DNA from: Azospirillum sp. B21
GTDB lineage: Bacteria > Pseudomonadota > Alphaproteobacteria > Azospirillales > Azospirillaceae
Length of the DNA: 64,000 nucleotides
Assembly: GCF_008364825.1 (NCBI RefSeq)
Contig: NZ_VTTO01000005.1
Span: forward strand, 162,689-226,688
Direction of reading: 5' to 3'
The notes below the pieces were generated by a model, which saw nothing but the letters and a program-made list of their open reading frames with translations, did not search any database and had not been told where the DNA came from. Below are positions 17,817 to 26,746 of the stretch, piece by piece. Position numbers and translations under genes: made by a program. Each line of letters starts with the position of its first letter. Position 1 is the first letter of the stretch.

Positions 17817-19250
17817 TCACGGCTCGTCGGTAGCGACGACCTTGCCGGGATTCATGATGCCCTGCGGGTCGAACAGCCGCTTGATGCCGCGCATCAGCGC
17901 CATCTCCGCCGGTCCCTTGAAGGCGGCGAGCGCGTCGCGCACGCTCTGGCCGATGCCATGCTCGGCGCTGATGGTGCCGTCCAACTCGATCGCCACGCGG
18001 TGGACGGCGGCGCTGATCGCATGGGCGATGGTTTCCAGCGGTTGGCTTTCCGTCCTCGCGCTGTTTGGCAAGATGACGACCAGATGGATGTTGCCGTCGC
18101 CGATATGCCCGACCGCCGCCACGCGGGCATCCGGCCGCAGCGCCTCGACGGCCGCGGAGGCGCGGGCGACGAAGTCGGGGATGCGGGCGATCGGCACCGC
18201 CGTATCGTGGCCGATGACGATGCCGCTCTTGCGATTGGCCTCCGACACGCTGTGGCGCAGCTTCCACAGGGCATCGGCTTGGGCATGGCTGCGGGCGACG
18301 GTCGCGTCGGCGACGCTGCCGTCCTCCAGCCCTTCGGCCAGCAGTTCCTCCAGCGCAGCGGCGAGATCCAGGCCCGCCATCGGGTCGGTGACCTCGGCCA
18401 GCAGATACCAGGGCATGGCCGCGGCGAGCGGACGGACGGTGCCCGGCACATGGGCGAGCACGGCGGCGAGCTGCGAGTCCGACAGGATTTCCGCGGTGGT
18501 CACCCGGTCGCCCAGCGCCCCGCGCAGCCGGGCGAACACCCGCAGCGCCGCGTCCAGCGAGGGCAGGGCAAGGAAGGCGGTGGCGACGCTGCGCGGGCGC
18601 GGGAACAGTTTCAGCGTCGCCGCGGTGACGATGCCCAGCGTCCCTTCCGCGCCGATGAAGAGGTGCTTCAGGGCATAGCCGGTGTTGTCCTTGCGCAGCG
18701 CCCGCAGGCCGTTCCACAGCGTACCGTCGGGCAGCACCACCTCCAGTCCGAGCACGAGGTCGCGCATCGGGCCGTAGCGCAGGACGGCGGTGCCGCCGGC
18801 ATTGGTGGCGATGGTGCCGCCGATCTGGCAGGTGCCCTCGCTGCCGAGGCTCATCGGGAACAGCCGGTTGGCCTGTTCGGCGGCGGCCTGGACTGCGGCC
18901 AGGGTGCAGCCGGCCTCCACCGTCAGGCTGTCGCCGATGGGATCGACCGCGCGGATAAGGTTGAGGCGCGACAGGCAGAGCACCAGACTGTGGCCGGAGG
19001 CATCTGGAATGGCGCCGCCGACCACGCCGGTGTTGCCGCCCTGCGGAACCAGCGGCGTGCCGGTGTCGGCGCACAGCCGGACGATGGCCGCCACCTGCAC
19101 CGCGTCGGCCGGGCGGACGACGCCCAGCGCCTCCCCCCGGTAACGGCCGCGCCAGTCGGCCAGGAAGGGCGCGGTGTCGGCCAGGTCCGACAGCACATGC
19201 GCCGGCCCGACGATGGCGCGGGCGCGGTCGAGAACATCGCTCCCCGCCAT
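17817..19250 (-). CDS. FAD-linked oxidase, D-lactate/D-2-hydroxyglutarate dehydrogenase-like
   Basis: Flavoprotein of 477 residues in the PCMH/VAO superfamily. The FAD-binding half shows VPQGGNTGVVGGAIPD and SLGSEGTCQIGGTIATNAGG. The C-terminal half ends in the family tail (SAEHGIGQSVRDALAAFKGP, KRLFDPQGIMNPGKV). These oxidise D-2-hydroxy acids and pass electrons onward. The ATG at 19250 was chosen because it lies 4 bases after the livF stop and starts the domain cleanly. It is the last gene of a minus-strand run that begins at 29249, so its substrate is probably an intermediate of that pathway. Confidence 0.88.
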   Translation of the reverse strand: MAGSDVLDRARAIVGPAHVLSDLADTAPFLADWRGRYRGEALGVVRPADAVQVAAIVRLCADTGTPLVPQGGNTGVVGGAIPDASGHSLVLCLSRLNLIRAVDPIGDSLTVEAGCTLAAVQAAAEQANRLFPMSLGSEGTCQIGGTIATNAGGTAVLRYGPMRDLVLGLEVVLPDGTLWNGLRALRKDNTGYALKHLFIGAEGTLGIVTAATLKLFPRPRSVATAFLALPSLDAALRVFARLRGALGDRVTTAEILSDSQLAAVLAHVPGTVRPLAAAMPWYLLAEVTDPMAGLDLAAALEELLAEGLEDGSVADATVARSHAQADALWKLRHSVSEANRKSGIVIGHDTAVPIARIPDFVARASAAVEALRPDARVAAVGHIGDGNIHLVVILPNSARTESQPLETIAHAISAAVHRVAIELDGTISAEHGIGQSVRDALAAFKGPAEMALMRGIKRLFDPQGIMNPGKVVATDEP

Positions 19251-19254
19251 GCCC

Positions 19255-19954
<700 letters not shown>

Positions 19955-19962
<8 letters not shown>

Positions 19963-20746
19963 CGACCGGCTCCCGTCCCAGATACACGCGGATCACTTCG
20001 GGGTCGTTGAGCACCTGGGCCGGCGCTCCTTCGGCGATCTTCACCCCATGGTCCAGCACCACCAGCCGGTCGCAGACGCTGGCGACCACGCGCATGTGAT
20101 GTTCCACCAGCAGCACGGTGACGCCGCGGGCGCGGATGCGGCGGATCATCTCTACCAACCGCTGGCCTTCCTCCGGATTCATGCCGGCGGCGGGCTCGTC
20201 CAGCAGCAGCAGGCGCGGTTCGGCGGCGAGCGCGATGGCGATCTCCAGCCGGCGCTGCTCGCCGTAGGACATGGAGTCGGCCAGGGTGTCGGCGCGATGG
20301 TCGAGATCGCAGAAGGCCAGGATCTCCATCGCCTTGCGCCGAAGCTCCGCTTCTTCCCGGCGATAGGCGGCGTTGCGCAGGATCGCGGCGCCCCAGCCGG
20401 CCCGCGTGGTGCGGTAGGCGGCGCTGCGTACGTTGTCGAGCGCGGTCAGGCTGGGGAACAGGCTGGTGATCTGGAAGGTGCGCGACACGCCGCGCTGGCC
20501 CATGACATGCGACGGCGCGCCGGTGCAGTCGCTGCCGTCGAAGCGGATGCTGCCCGAGGACGGCGGCAGCGAGCCGCCCAGCATGTTGAACAGCGTCGTC
20601 TTGCCGGCGCCGTTCGGCCCGATCAGCCCGACCACCTCGCCGGCCTGCACCGACATGGTGACGTCGCGTACCGCGGTCAGGCCGCCGAAGATACGGGTCA
20701 GGTTGCTGACGGACAGGATCTCTCCTGCGTTGGCGGTGGCGTTCAT
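19955..20746 (-). CDS. livG: Branched-chain amino acid-type ABC transporter ATPase, LivG
   Basis: ATPase of 263 residues from the ATG at 20746 (MNATANAGE). Motifs: Walker A (GPNGAGKTTLFNML), the LivG-type region RGVSRTFQITSLFPSLTALD, signature (MSYGEQRRLEIAIALA, with Y replacing the usual G, as is common in LivG), Walker B (LLLLDEPAAGMNP) and LLVEHHM. It overlaps livM by four bases (ATGA). It pairs with LivF to drive the LivH/LivM channel. Confidence 0.93.
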
Positions 20747-21747
20747 TTCGCACCTCCCTCTGCACTGGGCAGGCCGGTGGGGGTGGCCGGCTGGGTGTTT
20801 TCCGACTTGTTGCTGTTGCGCCAGCGCTGCCATAGGCTGACCAGGCCGCCCGGCAGGAACACGACGGTGCCGGTGAGCAGGGCCGCGAAGATGACCATGC
20901 GCAGCGGGCCGGCGACGCGCAGCGATTCCAGCAGGCCGATATAGACCAGCGCCCCCAGGATCGGCCCCAGGATGGTGCCGCGCCCGCCGATGATCACGAC
21001 GATGATCAGGGCGGCGACATTGTGGACGCCCATGATGTCGGGGGTGATGACGCGGATGTAGTGGGCGTAGATGGCGCCGCCGATGCCGGCGATGGCGGTG
21101 GCGGCGACGAAGCCCAGCAGCTTGGTGTGGAAGACGTTGATGCCGAGCGAGGCGGCGAGCGGCGCGTTCTCCCGCACCGCCAGGAAGGCGCGGCCGGTGC
21201 GGCTGCTCACCAGCGCGTGGCAGAGATAGGCCGTCGCCAGCACGAGCGCCAGCACCAGATAATAGGTCGGGCGGGCGCTGTCGAAGGCCAACGGACCGAT
21301 CGCCATCGGCGGGATGTCGGTGATGCCCATCGGGCCGCGCGTCAGGTCCACCCAATGATTGGTGATGGTGAACAGGATGGCGCCGAAGCCCAGCGTCAGG
21401 ATGGCGAACTGCGGCCCGACCACCCGCAGGGCGGCATAGCCGATCACCAGCCCGAACCCCGCCGCCACCAGCCCGGCCAGCGGCAGCCCGAGCAGCGGCG
21501 GCAGGCCGAACTGGGTGGAGAGGATGGCGGAGGTGTAGGCGCCGACGCCGACGAAGGCGGCATGGCCGAAGGTGAGCTCGCCCAGATAGCCGATGACGAT
21601 GTTGAGGCTGAGCGCCAGCAGCGCATACAGCATCCACAGCACCAGCAGATGTTCCAGATAGGCGTTCCCGGACAGGAAGGGCAGGACGGCCGCCGCCGCC
21701 ACGCCGCCCGCGATTGCCAGGGTCTGGCCGTGGGAATTGGTGTTCAT
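20743..21747 (-). CDS. livM: LIV-type ABC transporter permease, LivM
   Basis: Inner-membrane permease of 334 residues with about ten hydrophobic helices. Family features visible are LALSLNIVIGYLGELTFGHA near the N-terminus and the ATPase-coupling region with GGRGTILGPILGAL. The ATG at 21747 (MNTNSHGQ) overlaps the livH stop by 4 bases and is preferred over an earlier in-frame start at 21789. A 30-residue hydrophilic tail follows the last helix. Confidence 0.92.
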   Translation of the reverse strand: MNTNSHGQTLAIAGGVAAAAVLPFLSGNAYLEHLLVLWMLYALLALSLNIVIGYLGELTFGHAAFVGVGAYTSAILSTQFGLPPLLGLPLAGLVAAGFGLVIGYAALRVVGPQFAILTLGFGAILFTITNHWVDLTRGPMGITDIPPMAIGPLAFDSARPTYYLVLALVLATAYLCHALVSSRTGRAFLAVRENAPLAASLGINVFHTKLLGFVAATAIAGIGGAIYAHYIRVITPDIMGVHNVAALIIVVIIGGRGTILGPILGALVYIGLLESLRVAGPLRMVIFAALLTGTVVFLPGGLVSLWQRWRNSNKSENTQPATPTGLPSAEGGAK

Positions 21748-22622
21748 CGCAGACCCCTTGCCGTGCTGAACAGGCCGTGGGGGCGCCACAGCAGGACCGC
21801 GATGATCATCGCGTAGCCGATCGCCTCCATGAAGCCGAGGGAGATATAGCCGCCGCCCAGCGATTCGATGACGCCCAGCAGCAGGCCGGCGAACAGGGCG
21901 CCGGTGACGCTGCCCAGACCGCCCATGATGACGACGATGAAGCCCTTCAGCACCGCCCAGTTGCCGATGGTCGGGAAGATCATCACGGTGGGGCCGACCA
22001 GCGCGCCCGACAGCGCCGCCAGCCCGCAGGCCAGCGCGAAGGTGTAGGCGTGGACCAGCTTGATGTTGATGCCGGTCAGCGCGGCGCCGTTCGGATTCTG
22101 CGCCGTCGCCCGCATCATCTTGCCGAAGCGCGAATAGCGGATGAACAGGTAGACCGCGATCAGCGCCACCACCGCGGCGGCGAAGACCAGAACGCGCTGC
22201 TGGGTCAGCGTCACCGTGCCGATGTCCAGCACCTCGTCGGCGAAGGGACTCTCGACATATTTCGGATCGGCGCCGAACAACAGTTCGCCGCCGTTGGCGA
22301 TCAGCAGGGCAAGCCCCAGGCTGGACAGCAGGATGGTGAATTCATGGTCGCGGCGCAGCGGCCAGAAGATCAGCCTGTTGGCGGCGATGCCGAGCCCCGC
22401 CACCACCACCGCCGAGATCGCAGCAGCCGCGATGTAGTCGAGCCCGAGCAGGGTGCCGACGAAATAGGTGATGTAGGCGCCGAGCATGTAGAACTCGCCA
22501 TGGGCGAAGTTCACGATGCGCAGCACCCCGAAGACCAGCGTCAGCCCGGTGGCGATGAGCACATAGGCCATCCCGTTGACCAGGCCGTTCGCGATCTGCT
22601 GGGCGAAGACGGTGAAATCCAT
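21744..22622 (-). CDS. livH: LIV-type ABC transporter permease, LivH
   Basis: Permease of 292 residues starting MDFTVFAQQIANGLVNGMAY. Typical LivH stretches are ATGLTLVFGVLRIVNFAHGE and VIMGGLGSVTGALFAGLLLG. The start at 22622 excludes an N-terminal read-through of the GC-rich repeat at 22685-22799 that lies upstream. It is translationally coupled to livM. The repeat pair between livK and livH may set the usual higher expression of the binding protein. Confidence 0.92.
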   Translation of the reverse strand: MDFTVFAQQIANGLVNGMAYVLIATGLTLVFGVLRIVNFAHGEFYMLGAYITYFVGTLLGLDYIAAAAISAVVVAGLGIAANRLIFWPLRRDHEFTILLSSLGLALLIANGGELLFGADPKYVESPFADEVLDIGTVTLTQQRVLVFAAAVVALIAVYLFIRYSRFGKMMRATAQNPNGAALTGINIKLVHAYTFALACGLAALSGALVGPTVMIFPTIGNWAVLKGFIVVIMGGLGSVTGALFAGLLLGVIESLGGGYISLGFMEAIGYAMIIAVLLWRPHGLFSTARGLR

Positions 22623-22684
22623 ATCGAATCTTCCTGTCGGGGGGCGGGCGGTCGGATGCACATATCTCGCGATCCCGGAAGGAT

Positions 22685-22799
22685 CCCCTCTCCCCCCCGG
22701 GGAGAGGGTTAGGGTGAGGGGGTGGCGTGGCGGGATTTTCCCGAGAATCCTCACTGTGCGTCCCCCTCACCCCGACCCTCTCCCCGGGGGGAGAGGGGG
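22685..22799. repeat. Inverted pair of GC-rich REP-like palindromes between livK and livH
   Basis: Copy one at 22685-22722 (CCCCTCTCCCCCCCGGGGAG, then AGGGTTAGGGTGAGGGG) and inverted copy two at 22762-22799 (CCCCCTCACCCCGACCCTC). The spacer contains CCGAGAATCC, which is also found in the spacer of the pair at 52641-52754. This indicates a two-armed repeat unit rather than independent single palindromes. Confidence 0.8.
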
Positions 22800-22832
22800 A
22801 AAAGGGGGGGAGAGGGCTTTCAACGCAGCCCC

Positions 22833-23972
22833 TCAGTCCCGGACGCTGACGATCTGCTTCTTCTGGATCTGCACCAGATGGATCGCCTGGTTCGCCTGGC
22901 CCTTGTCGGAGAAGCGCAAGGTTCCCATCACGGTCGGGACCTCCTGCGACTTCAGGGCGGCTGCGATCTTGTCGTAGGCGCGCGGGTCGCCGCCGGCGGC
23001 TTCGACGCCGAAAGCCAGGGTCTGAACCGCCTGGGCGCCGAGCGCGGCGATGAAGGACGGTTCGTTCTTGTAGGACTTGCGGTACTGCTCCAGCCACGGC
23101 TTCAGCGACGGGGCGCTGCCGTCCTCGGTGAAGGGCGAGGCGGAATAGACCTGCTCCAACGCATTGCCGGACAGTTCCACCAGCTTCGGGTTCATGTTGC
23201 CGGCGGACGCGATGACCTTGCCGCGGTAGCCGGTCTGCTTGATCTGCCGGTAGATCGTCGCACCCTGCGAGGTGTTGATCGCCGCGACATAGATCGCGTC
23301 GGCGTTCAGCGACTTCAGCTTGGTCAGCGCGGTGGTGAAGTCCGTGTCGGTGCGGTTGTAGAACTCGTGCCCCTTCACCTCGATGCCGCAGCCGGTCAGC
23401 AGCTTGGTGTAGTTGTCCAGCTCCAGCCGGCCCCAGTCGTCGTTGACGTTCATGAAGGCGATGGACTTGGGCTTGATGCGCTCGCAGATCGCCTTCGAAT
23501 AGAACTCCGACATCATGGCCGAGGTGGCGTTCAGGCGGAACAGGTACTTGTGCCCCTCCTCCGTCACCTTCGGGTGCTGGGAGCTGGTCATGACGGTGAT
23601 GATCTTGTCGCGCGTCACTTCCTTCATCGACAGGGCGACGGCGCTGAACCAGCCGCCGACGATCATGTCGACGTTGTCCTGCTCCATGGCGCGCTTGGCG
23701 GCGCTGACGCCGTCCTCGGGGGAGCCCTTGTCGTCGTAGGTCAGCAGCTCGATCTTGCGGCCGCCGGCGACGCCGCCCTTGGCGTTGATGACCGCGACCA
23801 TCGCCTGCGCGCCTTCCAGGCCGAGTTGGCCTTCGAAGGCGCCGGTGCCGCTCATCGGGCCGATCAGGGCGATGCGGACCGGGGGCTGCTGCGCGTGAGC
23901 GCCGGTGCCGGCGAGGGGAATGGTCAGGGCCAGGGCCGCCGCGGCGGCAAGGAGAGTGCGCCTACCGAACAT
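22833..23972 (-). CDS. livK: Periplasmic binding protein of the LIV-type importer (LivK-like)
   Basis: Binding protein of 379 residues with a Sec signal peptide (RRTLLAAAAALALTIPLAG, cleavage after AHA). The mature sequence begins like type I periplasmic binding proteins (VRIALIGPMSGTGAFEGQ). Further family features are GVAGGRKIELLTYDDKGSPE and the late segment RAYDKIAAALKSQEVPTVMG. It precedes livH-M-G-F and follows the lyase gene by about 90 bases. The ligand is unknown; the neighbouring enzymes argue for a carboxylic acid. Confidence 0.92.
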   Translation of the reverse strand: MFGRRTLLAAAAALALTIPLAGTGAHAQQPPVRIALIGPMSGTGAFEGQLGLEGAQAMVAVINAKGGVAGGRKIELLTYDDKGSPEDGVSAAKRAMEQDNVDMIVGGWFSAVALSMKEVTRDKIITVMTSSQHPKVTEEGHKYLFRLNATSAMMSEFYSKAICERIKPKSIAFMNVNDDWGRLELDNYTKLLTGCGIEVKGHEFYNRTDTDFTTALTKLKSLNADAIYVAAINTSQGATIYRQIKQTGYRGKVIASAGNMNPKLVELSGNALEQVYSASPFTEDGSAPSLKPWLEQYRKSYKNEPSFIAALGAQAVQTLAFGVEAAGGDPRAYDKIAAALKSQEVPTVMGTLRFSDKGQANQAIHLVQIQKKQIVSVRD

Positions 23973-24062
23973 GGGGTTCCTCCGTGGATTGGTCGTCTTT
24001 TGCTTGGGCGTCTTTTGATTTGCCCTTGGAACCGGCGGGTGGTGCGCGCCGGCAAAGGATCG

Positions 24063-24923
24063 TCAGGCGGTTTTCAGGTAGCGCTTCTGCAGTTCCTCGA
24101 TCTGCGGGAAGCCGATGAAGTCGATGAACTCGTTGTGGCCGGTGACCGGGCGCGGCAGGCCGCTGGTGGAGCGGCGTTCCGCAAGCGCGGCCAGATTCTC
24201 CTTCAGCGCCGAGGCGACGGTCATCAGCGGCACCAGCGCGTAGGTCGCCATGCCGGCCACCTCCTCGACCTCGTCCGCCGACAGCTTTTCCAGCCAGCCG
24301 AGCAGTTGGAGCGACAGCGGCACGCCGACCGCCTCGCGCATGGCGCGCAAGCCGTCGATATCCTTGAAGCACTTGCTGATCGGCTGGATCATGTCGGCGC
24401 CGGCCGCGACATAGGCGCGCCCGCGCTCCATGGCGGCGGCCGGATCGACCACGTCGGTGCGGGCGATGATCAGCATGTTGGGATCGCGCCGGGCCTCGAC
24501 CGCCGCCTGGATCTTGGCGACGCCCTCGTCCATCGGGATCACCTCGACCCCGCCGACGCAGATCGGGCAGCGCTTGGGCGCCACCTGATCCTCCATGATG
24601 ACGGCGGACACGCCCGACGCCTCGAACTCGCGGATCGTGCGCATCACGTTGATGGCGTTGCCGTAACCGGTGTCGATGTCGGCGATGACCGGCACATTGA
24701 CCGCCGACACCACGTTGCGGACCACCGTCAGGTTTTCCGACATGGTGTAGAGCTCGGCATCCGGCTGGCCGAGGAAGGAGGCGGAGACGCCGAAGCCCGA
24801 GGTCATCAGCGCGTCGAAGCCGGCCGCCTCGATGAAGCGGGCGGACAGGGCGTCATAGGCGCCGGCCGACCAGACAGTCTTCTGCGCCAGGACGCGGTTG
24901 CGGAATTCAGAGCCCCGGGACAT
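24063..24923 (-). CDS. Isocitrate lyase/PEP mutase-superfamily carbon-carbon lyase
   Basis: Cytoplasmic enzyme of about 286 residues with the phosphoenolpyruvate mutase/isocitrate lyase barrel. Recognisable are SAGAYDALSARFIEAAGFDA, the metal-site stretch ADIDTGYGN (83-89) and MEDQVAPKRC with the probable catalytic Cys119. The usual KRCGH loop is changed to KRCPICVGG, which suggests a substrate other than isocitrate or 2-methylisocitrate. Relatives cleave 2,3-dimethylmalate, citramalate-like acids or oxaloacetate. It overlaps the end of the small isomerase subunit by 17 bases (23 if the ATG at 24929 is used), so the two are tightly coupled. This mirrors the hydratase-plus-lyase pairing known for dimethylmalate degradation. 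Confidence 0.87.
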   Translation of the reverse strand: MSRGSEFRNRVLAQKTVWSAGAYDALSARFIEAAGFDALMTSGFGVSASFLGQPDAELYTMSENLTVVRNVVSAVNVPVIADIDTGYGNAINVMRTIREFEASGVSAVIMEDQVAPKRCPICVGGVEVIPMDEGVAKIQAAVEARRDPNMLIIARTDVVDPAAAMERGRAYVAAGADMIQPISKCFKDIDGLRAMREAVGVPLSLQLLGWLEKLSADEVEEVAGMATYALVPLMTVASALKENLAALAERRSTSGLPRPVTGHNEFIDFIGFPQIEELQKRYLKTA

Positions 24924-25455
24924 GCGCATGATCCTTTTGTTCGCGTTGCTGGGCCGCCTGCCGCTTCAGGAAGGGGACGAGGCCGCCGGCCTCGATCATC
25001 TCGGCATCCGCCTGCGGCAGCGGCTCGTAGGGAGTTTCGGTGCCTTGGCTGTGGTTGCGGACCACGCCCGCCGCCCAGTCCACCTCGATCTCGTCCCAGC
25101 GCCGGACGAAGCCGAGGATCCCGGGGCAGCTGACCTGCGGGAAGCCCATGCTGACCTCGCCGCGCCAATAGCCGGGAGAGAAGGACTCGGCGATCACCCC
25201 GGCGATGCCGAGATGGCGCATCGCCTTCATCGGTGGATAGTGCGGGTGGCCGTAGCCGAAATTGTCGGCGCCGACCAGCAGGTCGCCCTGCCGCACCGAC
25301 TTGGCGAAATCCGGGTCGTAGCTCTGCATGGCAAGCTGCGCCAGTTCGGCCACGTCGGTGATCTTGATGTTCTTGACGCCGACGATCTGGTCAACGTCGA
25401 AGTTGATCTCGTCGAAGATGAAGGCGACGCGGCCCCGCATGATTGGCATTGTCAT
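24907..25455 (-). CDS. Aconitase-family small (swivel) subunit, LeuD/DmdB-like
   Basis: Subunit of 182 residues from the ATG at 25455 (MTMPIMRGRVAFIF). It matches the swivel domain of isopropylmalate isomerases, with DNFDVDQIVG-like opening (written INFDVDQIVG here) and the substrate loop LVGADNFGYGHPHYP at 60-74. In leucine enzymes this loop reads GSSRE; here it is GHPHY, so the substrate-binding arginine is missing. That argues against a role in leucine synthesis. It starts 8 bases after the large subunit and overlaps the lyase. The partner of the large subunit at 25464-26720. Confidence 0.85.
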   Translation of the reverse strand: MTMPIMRGRVAFIFDEINFDVDQIVGVKNIKITDVAELAQLAMQSYDPDFAKSVRQGDLLVGADNFGYGHPHYPPMKAMRHLGIAGVIAESFSPGYWRGEVSMGFPQVSCPGILGFVRRWDEIEVDWAAGVVRNHSQGTETPYEPLPQADAEMIEAGGLVPFLKRQAAQQREQKDHAHVPGL

Positions 25456-25463
25456 GGCGGCCC

Positions 25464-26720
25464 TCACAGATACGGGCGCGGATCGGTGATCCGGCCCTCG
25501 ATGGCGGAGGCGGCGACCACCGCGGCGTTGCACAGGTAGATTTCCGAATCCGGGCTGCCCATCCGGCCGCGGACGTTCAGCGTGCCGGTGGACACCGCAC
25601 GCTGGCCCGCCGTCATCGTCGCGATGCGGCCGAAGCAGTAGTCGCAGCTGGGCGAGGAGACGAACGCCCCGGCCTCCACCAGCGTGGACACGAGCCCCTC
25701 GCGCGCCGCCGCCGCCATCAGCTCCTGGCTGGTCGGCACGATGTGCAGCGACACGCCGGTCTTCACCCGCCGGCCTTCCAGCACCTTGGCCGCAGCCCGC
25801 AGATCCTCCAGCCGGCCCGAGGCGCAGGAGCCGAGATAGCCGGCATTGATCTCCAGCCCCAGGAACTCAGTCAGGTCGCGCGTGTCCGCCGGGGTAGGGG
25901 GCACAACGACGATCGGCTCCAGGTCGGACAGGTCGATGTCGTGGACGGCGGAATAGCGCGCGTCCGGATCGCTCGACACCGGGTCGAGCTTCTTGCGGGC
26001 ACGCGGCAGGGCGTAGTCGAGCCGCACCGGGTCGGGATTGACGATGGCGGTCAGGGCGCCGGTGAACATGGCGAGCCCGGTGATGGTCTGAAGCCCTTCG
26101 GTGGACATCGCCGCCACCGACGGGCCGCCCAGCTCCAAAACCTGGAAGCGGCAGGAACTCGGCCCCAGCCGGCGCACCAGATGGTGGAAGACGTCGCGCG
26201 CCATCACGCCGGGCCGCAAGGACCCGCGCAGGTTCACCCGCACGGTGTCGGGCACGCGGATCGACACGGTGTCGCTGACGAAGGCTTCCATCACGTTGCG
26301 GCGCAGCCCGATGGCGAGCGTGCCGAAGGTGCCGAGCTGGCTGACATGGCCGTCGAAATGGACGACGAAGGCACCCGGCGTCGCATAGCCGACCTCGGCC
26401 GCCACCTGATGGCCGATGCCGTGCCGTTCGAACAGCGGCACATCGTTCTCCGCGCACCAGTTGCGCGTGTTGATGTGAAGCTCTTCCTCCTTCGCCGTGG
26501 CGGTCGGCACCATGTGGTCGATGAAGATGCCGAAGCGTTCCGGCTCGGCCACCCGCTCGATGCCGAAGTCCTCCTTCATGGTCTTGAAATAGACGTCGGT
26601 GTAGCCGGGGAAGTCGTAGGCCAGCACGAAGTCCGGCTTCGCCTTGATGTCCTGTCCGGCGCGGACCGCGGGCAGCCCCGCCGCGCGTGCCAGGATCTTC
26701 TCGGTGATGGTGTAGCCCAT
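25464..26720 (-). CDS. Aconitase-family large subunit, LeuC/DmdA-like (iron-sulphur hydratase or isomerase)
   Basis: Subunit of 418 residues, the short LeuC form seen in archaeal-type isopropylmalate isomerases and dimethylmaleate hydratase. The three cluster-binding cysteines are present (GSCASGR with Cys299, SPSCDYC with Cys359 and Cys362). Also visible are HMVPTATAKEEEL near 69-81 and FERHGIGHQV near 97-106. The normal GDSHT segment reads FDGHVSQLG (122-130). The enzyme should dehydrate or isomerise a 2- or 3-hydroxy dicarboxylic acid. Position between an FAD oxidase and the lyase places it in the middle of a degradative route. Confidence 0.87.
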   Translation of the reverse strand: MGYTITEKILARAAGLPAVRAGQDIKAKPDFVLAYDFPGYTDVYFKTMKEDFGIERVAEPERFGIFIDHMVPTATAKEEELHINTRNWCAENDVPLFERHGIGHQVAAEVGYATPGAFVVHFDGHVSQLGTFGTLAIGLRRNVMEAFVSDTVSIRVPDTVRVNLRGSLRPGVMARDVFHHLVRRLGPSSCRFQVLELGGPSVAAMSTEGLQTITGLAMFTGALTAIVNPDPVRLDYALPRARKKLDPVSSDPDARYSAVHDIDLSDLEPIVVVPPTPADTRDLTEFLGLEINAGYLGSCASGRLEDLRAAAKVLEGRRVKTGVSLHIVPTSQELMAAAAREGLVSTLVEAGAFVSSPSCDYCFGRIATMTAGQRAVSTGTLNVRGRMGSPDSEIYLCNAAVVAASAIEGRITDPRPYL

Positions 26721-26746
26721 GGCGTGGATCTCTCCGCTCCCGTCCG

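Noticed and set aside
24907..26720. Leucine biosynthesis leuC-leuD
   Set aside because: The substrate loops differ from LeuC/LeuD, no leuB or leuA is nearby and the genes are fused in context to a lyase and importer.
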